This document shows, piece by piece, positions 23,628 to 39,479 of a stretch of DNA of 64,000 nucleotides (the first letter of the stretch is position 1; each line of letters starts with the position of its first letter). Made by a program: the position numbers and the translations under genes. Source of the stretch: Agrocybe praecox (lineage: Eukaryota > Basidiomycota > Agaricomycetes > Agaricales > Agrocybaceae); assembly GCA_964017145.1 (NCBI GenBank), contig OZ024840.1, forward strand, positions 1,364,001 to 1,428,000, written 5' to 3'. The notes below the pieces were generated by a model. That model made no database searches, was not told the DNA's origin, and saw only the letters and a program-made list of their open reading frames with translations.

Positions 23628-25341
23628 ATGTTCGCCGTACGCAGAACGGTTCCGAGGTCTCTCTCTCAGGCCGTTAGAGGGAATGCTAGTCTATCTGGCG
23701 CCTCCACTGCGTCAGAATCCTCTGTCAACGCGTCTTCACCACCAGTCACGGCAGGACGACGGAAACGAACGTCACCGGGTCGTTCGCCCATCTCCCTCGA
23801 AAACCCTCGCAAATGGAACCGAGCTCTCCCAAAGGGCGTCATCCCAGCCTACGACCTCGCGCTTCAACTCCTGCGAAAGGACAGCGAAACCCTCAAAGCC
23901 GAAGTCAGCGACATCCGACAGCGAATCGCGGAAAAAGAAGCGCAATACCAGGCATTGAAAGTCAAACGAGACGCACTGTCGGAAGGACAGAATGGTCTGG
24001 CGGAGATAGAAGAGGACATGGAGCAGTTGGACCACGAGCTCGAGAAAATGCTCGAGAAGGCGAATATCATCGAGGTCCAGAGCGAAATCAATCTCCCTGA
24101 CGTTCGGTGGACAGTCAATAACGCGATGGGTATGTGGCTGTACTAACTATCGTCTTCCATCCATACCTGCTTCTCGAGCGTTTACTTACTTTGACGGGTG
24201 TAGCGGACATGTCAAAGCTGTCGCACAGGTATCTCTTGGAACAGAAATGGCGAAAAGACGGTGACCTTGACTTACTGGTTAGCTTTTTTTGTTTTCGGCA
24301 TTTATTAAAACTCTTAACTGTCATTTGTCCTATAGATGGAACGTATTTATCAAATGAATGTCGTGCCAGACGTTCTGCCTATTCTACAGCCTGGTCTTGA
24401 CTTGCACGTCGTCGCGCGCACTCGACCGAACGAATTCCTCAAAACCGGCAAAGTGCAATCAGAAGTCGAGCCTGGCATATTCCTAAGACCAAAACAGGTA
24501 ATTTTATTCTTTTTTAGTCCAATGTCTATTTATCAAAAGCTTATATAAATGCGACTTTTAGACCATTCTTCCTCCTAAATTGTATGCCAACGTATACCAT
24601 ACTGATACACGGCTGTATACTATGCTTCTCATTGATCCTGGTATGTTTTGTCACGCTAATGTATGTATATCGGTCCGCGTCTCTAAATCTATCCTAGATG
24701 TTCCCGATCCGGAATACAGAACATATACTACGTTCTTGCATTGGATGAAGTAAGTTTAAACTTTAATGTGCCTTCTACTTCAGCGAACGGGAAATTGACT
24801 TGTCATTTTAGACCTAACATCCCTCTTTCCGCGACATCTTCTCAACTTGCCGACCTTAATACTCACACAACATATGTCCCGCCTCACCCTCAACGTAAAA
24901 CGCCATATCACCGATACGTCTGCCTCCTCCTGCCACAGCCGTCTTTAGCATCCTCAGGCTATACTCTTGCTAATTCCATGCGTGCCGATACGGCTGTGAC
25001 ATCCCAAGAACTCGATATTCCTATCGTGCGAGATTCTGAACGCCTGCACTTTGATGTGCGAGCGTTCGCTGAGGCATGGAAACTGGACGGGGCTAGTGGC
25101 GGTGGAGCTCATATGTGGCGAGAAGTCTGGGACGAGGATGTTTCTGCCATCTACAAAGATATCCTGAGTAAGCAAACTTTCTATTATTGTACCGTTATTG
25201 CTGGCATTTCGTCCCCTGACTTTGACCCCTCTTTCTCGCTGCTTTTTAATTTCATTAGAGAAAGACGAGCCCGTTTATGGTCAACCTCCCAAAGTCGACG
25301 TGTATGCTGAGGTGAAGCAGCAGAAAAAGTACATCCTTTAG
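23628..25341 (+). CDS. MRPL35: Mitochondrial large-subunit ribosomal protein mL38 (MRPL35 family)
   Basis: Seven exons (23628-24129, 24204-24277, 24336-24497, 24562-24640, 24698-24749, 24812-25167, 25259-25341) give 435 residues. The start MFAVRRTVPRSLSQAVRG is an Arg/Ser-rich mitochondrial presequence without acidic residues. A coiled coil follows (residues 85-150). Then comes a PEBP-fold domain: LLIDPDVPDPEYRTYTTFLHWM matches the DPD and H-W ligand-pocket region of phosphatidylethanolamine-binding proteins, and the YHRYVCLLLPQ strand follows. This combination of presequence, coiled coil and PEBP fold is that of yeast MRPL35/mL38, which sits on the central protuberance of the mitoribosome. 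Confidence 0.9.
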
Positions 25342-28300
25342 AAGAAGACGATTTTGTGTAACTACTGCAAAATACTAATGAGTCCCCATACTCTTGCCTG
25401 GGTTAATTGCTCGGACAAACCCGTCGCTTGTACACTGCATAAATCACCGGGCGTCGCCCAGCCTACGGTACCAGTTTTTCTCAGGCCTACCGCCATCGTT
25501 GTCGTTTTTGATCACTTGGCCTGTGTACAGCGCGTCGCGCAGCGCTTTTTACAGCTATTCACCCACCCTGGATATTGATGGAAATACTACTTAAGCGACC
25601 GGGCTATTTTTCGATACAACCTGATCATCTCATTTGCTGGTATTTTTGCTTTTCTACGGTGTCTATTGCATTTATTGCATTTTCTCTCCCAGCCTCTCTC
25701 TGTCTCGGTTGTTTTAACTTCCCGAATGTTTATATGGATTCTTGGCGGCTCCGTTATGGCTGTCGTACCCCGTCGTACTGGAGAAGTCTGTGCACACGAC
25801 CCAGGAGCAGGCAGGCCGTGTCTTTCGCGGAAGACATGGCCCTCCACCCCTTCTGTACTAGCTCAGCTGTTCTTCCCATGAATACTCACATCAAGCTCAT
25901 ACCCTCCTTTTGCAAAAGAGGCCCGAAGTCGAACTTTTCTTAGAGAAAGTATATGTATATGTGTATCCATCCAGCCCCTCATTACACATCCCTGGCCCAG
26001 GGCCTGAACCGTCGGACGTAACGGGGAAACTTCGCATCAGTGTCATTGCGTACTGTACCATACCTAAAGCAACTAAGGCGGTATGCTTATGGGCATTCAC
26101 TCCCACCCCCGGAACGCTATGCTATGTAAGTGCTTGCCTCCGAGGACGACGACGAGTAGAGCGGCCCTGGGCGTGTGCGTGACAGGACTATAACTGCTAT
26201 CTAACTCTCTCCCTCTCTTTATTACGCCAGGCCTTTCCAAAGATAGCATTTGTTTTGGTGGCGTTGTAAACCAACCCCAATAAATCGTGACGCGCTATTA
26301 TACCTATACACGTCCGTACGGTGATAGCGCTAGCGTTCTCTGTTCTGTTACACAAGGTTACAGCACTTATTCCCTATTCCACCACGCTGTCGTTGCCCCT
26401 ATATAATATCCGACAAGGTACGCAGATAAATTATACGCATCATTATTGTGTAAACAGTAATTAGGCTCGGGTGAAACTTGACGCTTGCTTACCTTTCCAT
26501 GCGCTTGAGTTTAGCTAACAGTGAATAGATGCATATGCATACGTATGCAAGTAATCTTTGCTGCATTTCATCAACGAGTGGATATGTATGTAAATCCATA
26601 TATGTGCACTCATAAGATGTCGGCAGTGCTAATGATACCCTATGATATCCGGTGAGTTTCATCTTGGCCCAGTAATAATATCTTGTTTGCGGCATCTCAA
26701 GTCATCGTGGAACTCCGTTCCAGTTCACTTACTTAGTACTTACCCTTACTTACCATAACCCGTATCTTTTTCAGGTGTGCACTCACCCCCTCACTTTTCA
26801 CGAGCTTTGCACATTGAAATCGTTTCAGACGACCTTGGAAAAAGGAGTCGGGTGGCTAATACATACACGCCGCAATGTGAACGACCCGGTGCCAATCCCC
26901 ACTCTGTTATCAACTGCCAGCTACTCCCCAGCCTTTCATAGCCTCTGCATTCCCATAAGAATTTTCCACCCAACGATTCCATTTATCGAGCTGGGCCAAC
27001 AGGCTGCACTACTCCAACATACTGACACTCGCGTGCTCTCGGTGCCGATCGTCATACCTCCAAATCCATTCCGTCAGGCTTATTTTTGGACAACACGCCG
27101 AGCGTCACGGGCCTGCTGAACAGAAATGACGGTTGCTCTGTTGGCGTTTGTCGTCCTCGCCACACCATATGCTACTCACGCGCAACGTGTTGTGTAATCC
27201 CCACTCGGGACACTTGGGCATTTGGCAGAAATTGCCTCGAGTCTTGTCGGCTGCGCCGTGCCGCGGCGCCCAACGACAGGTTTACGATCGTTGGTGAGAG
27301 CTAACTGCCAAGTTCGAAAGATGGTATACGCATAGGGGACGAGCGCAGCAAGAACGCAGGAACCTCGGTCCTCTTTCTGGCGAGCTAGCAAGATCCAGCA
27401 CGGGCTCTTTAGGAGAGGCTACCAATGTGCCTCGAGAAGGTCAGGCGAAGCCCTCTGTGCTCCTCTGTGACGATGATTGCATGATAAAATAGATAGGACT
27501 TCCACCGAACCTTGGGCTAAATTAGCTGTCCTAATGCCCATCTTGATTCCGGAGCTAGAAACTTACGGGCTTGAAAGGTGGCGTATGTGTGCACAGACAG
27601 ACGGAACGGAGATAGATACCGTTTGCAGCCGTGCACTTCCAAAGTGATGGGCCAGTGATGTCGCATCTATCCGTGTTATTTTGGCCCCATCCAGAAATTG
27701 ACTTCTATCGATCTACGCCTGCGTCGAAAGTTGGGTTATTTGAACTCGGTGCTGGAATAAATGTATTAATTCACTCTCAGGAAAACATGCGCGAGTAAGC
27801 TATTCACAAGGCTTTCGTCTTATGTGAACACACATGATATTTTTCTTCTACATGGTAACATTACCGGTTTATGATCCATACCGAGTTGTCTAAATGGAAA
27901 GATAGAGTGATCTTATATACGAAAATAACTACAAAGGTATGCAGGTACCTGGAGAATATTCTTGTTCTTTGTAAAACAGCTGAAAAGATGTCCTGAGCGA
28001 GGCACTGCTCAAGATTCTCCGTTTTGCCAATCCAAGTATCGTCCGACTTTCTTTGACACTGTTCGGTACAAATGCGGGGAAATGTGGGGAAGAAGAGAAG
28101 CATTCGAACAGACTGGGCTGATGAAGCTGCCCGCTTCGGGCACTTCGATCTACAGAGTTTATGTCGAAAGACACTAGCCGCTGTTATAGTATCTGATACG
28201 GCAGATGCAATTACGGTACTGTGCAGCAGGAGATAACGATAACTTAACCTTAGCTGAGGTCATTATAATTCTCCACAGAGCGGTATATCATAAACATCAG

Positions 28301-29133
28301 ACGAACTTATCAGGTAATGTGAGTGAAAGGGCAGTAAGTACCACCGTATGCCATGTCCCGCAGGGATTATCCTAGCATATACCCAGGAACAAACCTAAAT
28401 AGCTAGAGTAGCTACCCGCCCTTGAATTAAGAAAAGAAGAAAAGTTTCGGTTGCGAATGATAGATCGCGTGAAGCTCGGTGATATATAAATGTTGCTGCA
28501 ATTATGTCCACTTGTTATGGATAAATTTATTCGGGAAAATTACGGGCTTATATGCGTGACCACTGACAGGACCGCTCGGTTAGTGAAACTAAAACTCGAG
28601 ATAGGAGCGATATTTACTAGCATATAGGAATATCGGTGCATCTGAATCTCTGTAAACATGAGTTCTTTATGAGCTAGAAACATGTGAAAGGTTTTCGGAT
28701 GTACTGCAATCGCGAAGGAGAAACGAAGTCAAAGTGCTTACCTCCGCATCCTAGGAGACAAAAAATTCAAGGTTAGGAAAGCTTTTGATGTCGATATGTA
28801 TTGTGCATACTGCAACAAGAGAGATACTAGACTCAGATACCAGTAAAAGGTAGTACAGGTCACCTCACAAATTAAGCAAGAGCTTTTAACTCAAATCTCA
28901 GGGGGTCCTGCGGCAGACTGCAGAAGATATTCAATAAGAACCACGATAGGATGTTTTTAGAAGATATGAAGTTGAAAGTTATACATCTCTAGAGACGACC
29001 AGCGCTAAATTGTGGAAGAAAGAGCAAAGACCTCCTCGACGGCATGATCTATCGGCAATCAAAATGAGTTGCCTTATTCGTCGCTTGCCAGAATGAGAAC
29101 CTTCGCTCCAAACCACCAAGTGTTGATTCACCA
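25342..29133. other. 3.8-kb region without a recognised gene
   Basis: Six-frame reading shows only short open frames with no domain pattern, codon bias or splice-joined extension. Base composition is mixed and no long inverted or tandem repeats stand out. It could hold non-coding RNAs, decayed transposons or a lineage-specific gene that I cannot see. Confidence 0.5.
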
Positions 29134-34257
<5,124 letters not shown>

Positions 34258-35674
34258 ACACCTGTGCTTGTTGTAAACAAAACGCCCTCCGTGCCGCTGC
34301 TCACCAAATGGGCAAGAAAGAAGAGGTTTCTTTGTATTGACGGAGCGGGAGATGTGTAGATTTTCTTTTTAATCTCTAATTGACGGACGAATTACTGCTT
34401 ACAGACAACGTGGTTAGCTTGAGTATGTATGAGTAAGTAACCGTCCACGGTCACTTGAACGCTTATAATACATCAGAGACGCAAATCAAAAAGGGCGAGA
34501 GAGGGCGACCTGTGTGATCGATAATCGTTTGGAAAATTCGTTTTTATCCGCGATATGTATTGCAAAGAAAAAACGTGGTGATCGAGGATGATCGAAATAT
34601 CTTCATTACGTAGGTCCCGGGTGGCGGCACAAACTTCAAGTTACGACTTCCTAATCAAGGCAAATGTTCCTGATTAGTTCGATTTTTCCACGGCCGACTT
34701 GTTTGTACTAGTAAGCAAGTACTTCAGCATGTCACGTTCCGGCGCTTGGCCAGTAATAACTAATGCTTAATGCTTTCCTCTCTCCTCTTATTGGTTGGCC
34801 TATGCAGCCGACGCTGCATATTGGGCGGTGTTGAATAAATCAAATCAAGTACAAGGTGGATGAAATTGCTGTCCCGTTTTTCTTTCCCAAAGATGGACAC
34901 ATATGACCGGGGTGAGTTCACCGAGGTGGCATGTGCAGGCCTAGAAGAGGATACGGGCATACGCACTGCATACCATATGTACCATACCGTGTTATGCAGA
35001 GAATTAATGTAAAACTCGTGTAATTAATGTAATGCAATGCACCGCCTTACGATTCCCGGTAGCAAGTATGTAGGGATAATATGTTACCGATACATTGCAT
35101 AAGCTAAGACCGGCTTCAGCCAAAAGATATGTAGCGGATGTTGCGCAGCTTGGTCTGCGGATGCGTAAGTAAAGCGAAGAATGGAAGGTATAACCGCATC
35201 TTAATAAGAATGTCGGGCTAATAGGCGCAAGGCTGAACGTTCAGAAAGCTCCGGGAGGGGATCAAGACGGGACGGAAGTATATTTGGAAGTTGGTTGAGC
35301 CGCCGCACTGCCCAGGAATGTGTAGTGCTCACCCGAGCTTTGTAAAAGACCAATCCGTGCAGGCGCGTTATACATAGGCTGACGGAGGAGGACGGAGGCT
35401 AACAGCGGAGGCGAGCAGTAGGCGAGTGTAGCGTTGAATTTGCAGGAGTTTGCTCGTGTGCACGCTGCGATGCGATGTGCATTCCACGAGGCGGATGTTA
35501 TATACATTGTACATATGTTACTAAGAGGTACATAAAGGGATATACCGGGACGCACCAAGAGCTACGGAGAGCGAATAGTAAGCTCCCCTTTGGAGATGCA
35601 ACGGACGAACGTGCATGAAGCTGGCCTATAGCGTCTCTCGAAACGATCGATATAATATAACGATTCCGTTTTAC

Positions 35675-35704
35675 GATTTGATTTGATTTGATTTGATTTG
35701 ATTT
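35675..35704. repeat. (GATTT)n pentanucleotide array
   Basis: The unit GATTT (ATTTG) is repeated five to six times without error, followed by a GTCGC boundary. A short (CA)n run is near 35801-35813. These are simple repeats. Confidence 0.8.
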
Positions 35705-36297
35705 TTGTCGCTTTCTTTTGAATTTTAAACGATCAAAAATTCGGATATGTGACAGATTCCGAGTCCCTGGGCGGTTTGCGTTTACGCTTACATATGTACA
35801 TACACACACACACAAACGACACGACGACAACTGTGGTCTATTTTAGTAAGCACCTGGCAAGTAGGGTCACGAGCAGTCTGGTGAGCGCTTCTGGCTGATG
35901 TTTAAATCTTGGGGACAGGGCATAAGTTGGTAATAATGGCATGATTATCGAAATGACGATGTACTTGGTACCAAGGCAGGCTGAGCTCAGATATTTATGT
36001 ACGAACTATATATGTGCTCCATGATATATCCGCTCCTCGCGGCGTGCAGCATAGTCGGTAATATGTATGTATACATACGAGGCTGAACCTCGCCAAGTAA
36101 ACGCGCATATACGCGTATATCGCTAGGCGTACATACATATTAGGAATCGGCAGTGCAGGTGTACACATGTACATATGTGGTGTGAGGCCTGCGACGGTGT
36201 GTCGTGTATTCTCTCGGTAGACGCAAAAAAAACGGAAAGGCTTCAAGGAGGGGGATAAGTAGATGCGCATGAGCCTGATCTGATAGCCCTACTATTT

Positions 36298-37182
36298 TAT
36301 AAACATGACCAAGTGCACACTCACTACATACATAGCACGCACACGACACTAAATGAGCGAGCAATTCAGAGGTAAGTATGAGGGGTCCGGCCGAGCACTT
36401 TCCCCGAACAAACAAAGTCAAAGTTTGCATACGCAAACATTTTCTGACGGTTGCCAGTTGGGCTTTTGCAAAATTTGCATCTGCCCAAATTTCGGGATGT
36501 CTGCACCTGTTGTGCGTATTTTCGCAGCTCTGAGTTGGCTCTAGCCTCTATACAGCTAGATACCGGCGTGTGCTTTCCATCACGTCCGTAACGCGTCCGC
36601 GTCACCAGTGTCCTGGTGAATAAATTTCAAAAACTTAACATAAGTTATACACATGTTATCGAGTTCAAGTAGAGTTCGCCGAGTCTCTAACAAACACCTA
36701 ACGCCAGCACGCTTAAGCAGCCTAGGATGGCGCAGCGAGCCTTCCTCCGCCCTGCGGCGGACCTTACATTTTAAGCCCTGGTACATTACTATACTATTAA
36801 GCAAATGCGCAAGTTCGTGTGTACATGTTTGTTTTTGCACCTCTTTCGGTAAATCTTATTGTTCTTTTCACTCATTTTCTCGTTTTGATGACGTTTTTTA
36901 TTGCTCTCGCCATATTCCATTCTTTGTTCTCCATCTCTCCATCTTACCTCACTAAGTTTGGAACTATTTTACCGACATTATCATGCTTTTTCAGGTTCAT
37001 CTTCTCTTTCCTTTGAATCTTGATTTTGATATAATTTTAATGGCTACACTTTACGGCTATGCTCTAATTCCTCCCTCTTCCCATATGCTCACCAAATTTA
37101 TTTGTATTTTTGGTGCCAGAGCGAAGCGAGGCGCATGTCTTGTATATTATAAACATGACCAAGTGCACACGACACTAAAATC
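36298..37182. repeat. Direct repeats flanking ~0.8 kb
   Basis: TATAAACATGACCAAGTGCACAC occurs at 36298-36320 and again at about 37148-37170. Each copy is followed by CGACACTAAA, after a 20-odd-base interruption in the first copy. The enclosed 0.8 kb has no gene. The arrangement could be a target duplication extended by repeat-mediated change, a small LTR-like pair or a segmental copy. Confidence 0.5.
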
Positions 37183-37770
37183 GACTACATAACATAAAAC
37201 ATACAAAAATAAACATCACATGTGCCGAGGCCCCACTCCAACTCTATTATAATAACGGTATAGATCATTAGTAGATAAAATGAAAATAAAGGTACTAGTA
37301 TGTGCCTGGTGAAGGAACGGGGTATATATGTAACTTAAGTACTTGTCTCTATCTTTATCTTCATCTCTATCGTTACTTTCTACCATCAACATCAACGTAG
37401 GCCGGGTGCAGAGGAACGGAAAGGCGGAGGGAAAGGTAAGGCAAGGTAAGGTGAAAGAAAGAGGTATGTAAAGGGTTTAATGAAAAAAAGGCGACTCGAG
37501 CCCGGCCTGCCTACCTCCAGTATTAGCAGCGGGAACAGCAACGACGATCATAATCATGATGAATGGGTGAACGTTGAGTACTGTAATCGAGTTGTGATTC
37601 GTATCTCTGGGCTTTTTGTTGTTGTGCACGGGTACGGCGGGATAAAATTATGATTTTATGATAATATTAGATAGACAAATGGTTAATGCTAAGCAAAAGT
37701 CAAGACCTCTCTCACCACCACCACCACCATCTAACGGCTCACTCACTCATTCACCTCACTCGATACATCG

Positions 37771-39477
37771 ATGGCGGCGTATTACTACCCCACTGCGTCG
37801 ACATCTAGTAGTAGTACTGCACACGGCGGGGACACGACGTACCAGAGCAATAGCGGGTACAGCAGCAGCAGTAACAACAACGACGATGAATACAACTACA
37901 TCGTGGACTACAACCCGTATGAGAACAACGAGGCATATGCGCATGACAGTTTTGTGTCCGATGGTTATAGTGCTGCTGGCGGCGGCAGCAGCAGCAGCAA
38001 CAGCATCGCAGCGAGCAGCATCCCGAACCACATCTCCCCGCTAGCCTCGCTCGTGCGCCGTGCGTCTTCGAGAAAGTTTGGTGCGGGGCGGGAGCAAGCC
38101 CAAGGTCAAGGTCAAGACGCTCGGTATACTCCCTCTAGCTCTAGTACGGACCTCAACTCCAACTCGCATACGGGGTACAACGTCAATACGAATAACAACA
38201 ATTACAACGACTACGATAATAATAACAATAATAATAATAACAATCACCCATCTACCTCGAATACGAATCCCATCCCACGACGACTCATGACGAACCTCCG
38301 ACTCGACACGTCCGAACGGCCACCATCGCCACTGCTGCACAGTCACTTTGCACGGGCATCCATAGCCACAGAGTCGTCCGGGTACAACGACGACGAAGAC
38401 GATGATGATCGGTCGCGGTACTCCAGTAGTAGTACCAGTAACACCGAGTCGGGTGCTGCGCTCCAACACCGCGCATCGCAGCGGTCCGCAGTTTCGGTCT
38501 CGTCGCGGTACGAGTACGAGTATTTCCGGGACACCGTGGATGATGGATCGAGCGTGTATTCGCAGAGCACGACGGGGCCTGCGTTGAGGGATTCGTGGGG
38601 TTCGACAGCGACGGTTAGTTTGAATAATACCACTGGGAAGCCTCTGATGCCGCTGCGTGCGGTTACGGCTGCTACGTCGGCGTATGCTTCTGTGGACGCT
38701 GGGATGCATTCTGAGGGGGTGAGGGTGACGCCGCAGTTGCCGGCGGATATGAGGGAGCAGAAGCGGAGGGTGTTGGAGAGGAATATGAATAGGATGTCGT
38801 CGGCGGAGAGCGTGAGGGGTGCTGCTGGTAGTGCTGCTGCTGCTGGGACGGGGCTGGGGATACCGCTGGGGATACCGCAGGTGAGGGTACGGCCTCCGTC
38901 GAGCTATTCGGTGAAGAGCGCGACACCGTCAATGTTGACGACGCCGCAAGAGTATTTGCAGCAGGGGATCCAGCATCACGAAGCGAATAGATTGGGAGAG
39001 TCTGCGCGGTGCTTTGAGCGGTCTGCGATTGAGGGTGGGGGATGTGGGGTGGGGATGCTGATGTATGGACTGACGTTGCGTCATGGATGGGGGTGCGCGA
39101 AGAACGAGAAGATGGGGTTCAAGTGGCTCATGAAGGCTGCTGAGCATGCAGTGGGGGACTTGGAAAGATTAAGGACGGGAGGAGGACATGGTGACTCTGT
39201 GGTTGAGACGGAACTGGTGCTTGCCATCTATGAGGTTGGCCAGTGTTTCTTCCACGGATGGGGAGTAGCGAAAGACCAGAAGATGGCAGTGAGCTATTAT
39301 TCGGTTGCAGCAAAATTGGGAGACGGAGATGCACAGGCAGATTATGCTTATTGTCTTGCAAACGGAAAGGGGTGCAAAAAGGACAAGAAGGAAGCAGCAG
39401 AGTGGTACAGAAAGGCAATCGCTCAGGGTCAAAGCGATGTCGGACTTGCTTGGATATACAAAGATAAATATTGCTAG
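37771..39477 (+). CDS. Sel1-repeat protein, DSF2-like
   Basis: A single open exon of 568 residues. The first 350 residues are low-complexity: Tyr/Ser-rich, Asn-rich (polyN near residues 145-165) and acidic, so disordered. The C-terminal 170 residues hold Sel1-type TPR repeats: LMYGLTLRHGWGCAKNEKMG, YEVGQCFFHGWGVAKDQKMA and YAYCLANGKGCKKDKKEA. They end in GLAWIYKDKYC, the ending I know from yeast DSF2-like proteins. Sel1 proteins act as scaffolds, some for chitin synthase or septum signalling. The role here is inferred only from the family. The ATG of the ABC gene lies 2 nt after its stop codon. The 3' part (from about 38759) lies inside the 12.7-kb duplication. Confidence 0.85.
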   Translation: MAAYYYPTASTSSSSTAHGGDTTYQSNSGYSSSSNNNDDEYNYIVDYNPYENNEAYAHDSFVSDGYSAAGGGSSSSNSIAASSIPNHISPLASLVRRASSRKFGAGREQAQGQGQDARYTPSSSSTDLNSNSHTGYNVNTNNNNYNDYDNNNNNNNNNHPSTSNTNPIPRRLMTNLRLDTSERPPSPLLHSHFARASIATESSGYNDDEDDDDRSRYSSSSTSNTESGAALQHRASQRSAVSVSSRYEYEYFRDTVDDGSSVYSQSTTGPALRDSWGSTATVSLNNTTGKPLMPLRAVTAATSAYASVDAGMHSEGVRVTPQLPADMREQKRRVLERNMNRMSSAESVRGAAGSAAAAGTGLGIPLGIPQVRVRPPSSYSVKSATPSMLTTPQEYLQQGIQHHEANRLGESARCFERSAIEGGGCGVGMLMYGLTLRHGWGCAKNEKMGFKWLMKAAEHAVGDLERLRTGGGHGDSVVETELVLAIYEVGQCFFHGWGVAKDQKMAVSYYSVAAKLGDGDAQADYAYCLANGKGCKKDKKEAAEWYRKAIAQGQSDVGLAWIYKDKYC

Positions 39478-39479
39478 TT

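Larger units (their letters stand above)
34258..37770. other. 3.5-kb region without a recognised gene
   Basis: Upstream of the Sel1 gene. Open frames are short and without family features. It holds a GATTT pentamer array, a short CA run and a pair of direct repeats, all listed separately. A GGTAAGG-type purine stretch lies at 37430-37470. Confidence 0.5.

Noticed and set aside
26775..27304. Open frame of 114 codons in the gene-free gap
   Set aside because: It has no family pattern and no plausible splice extension. Overlapping frames on both strands are equally open.
35675..35704. Telomere-like or centromeric satellite
   Set aside because: The GATTT unit is not the fungal TTAGGG type and has only five to six copies, so it is a simple repeat.
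37756..38932. Antisense frames of 80-220 codons opposite the Sel1 gene
   Set aside because: They mirror the Ser/Asn-rich low-complexity part of the real gene (poly-Val, poly-Ile, Arg-rich) and have no independent features.
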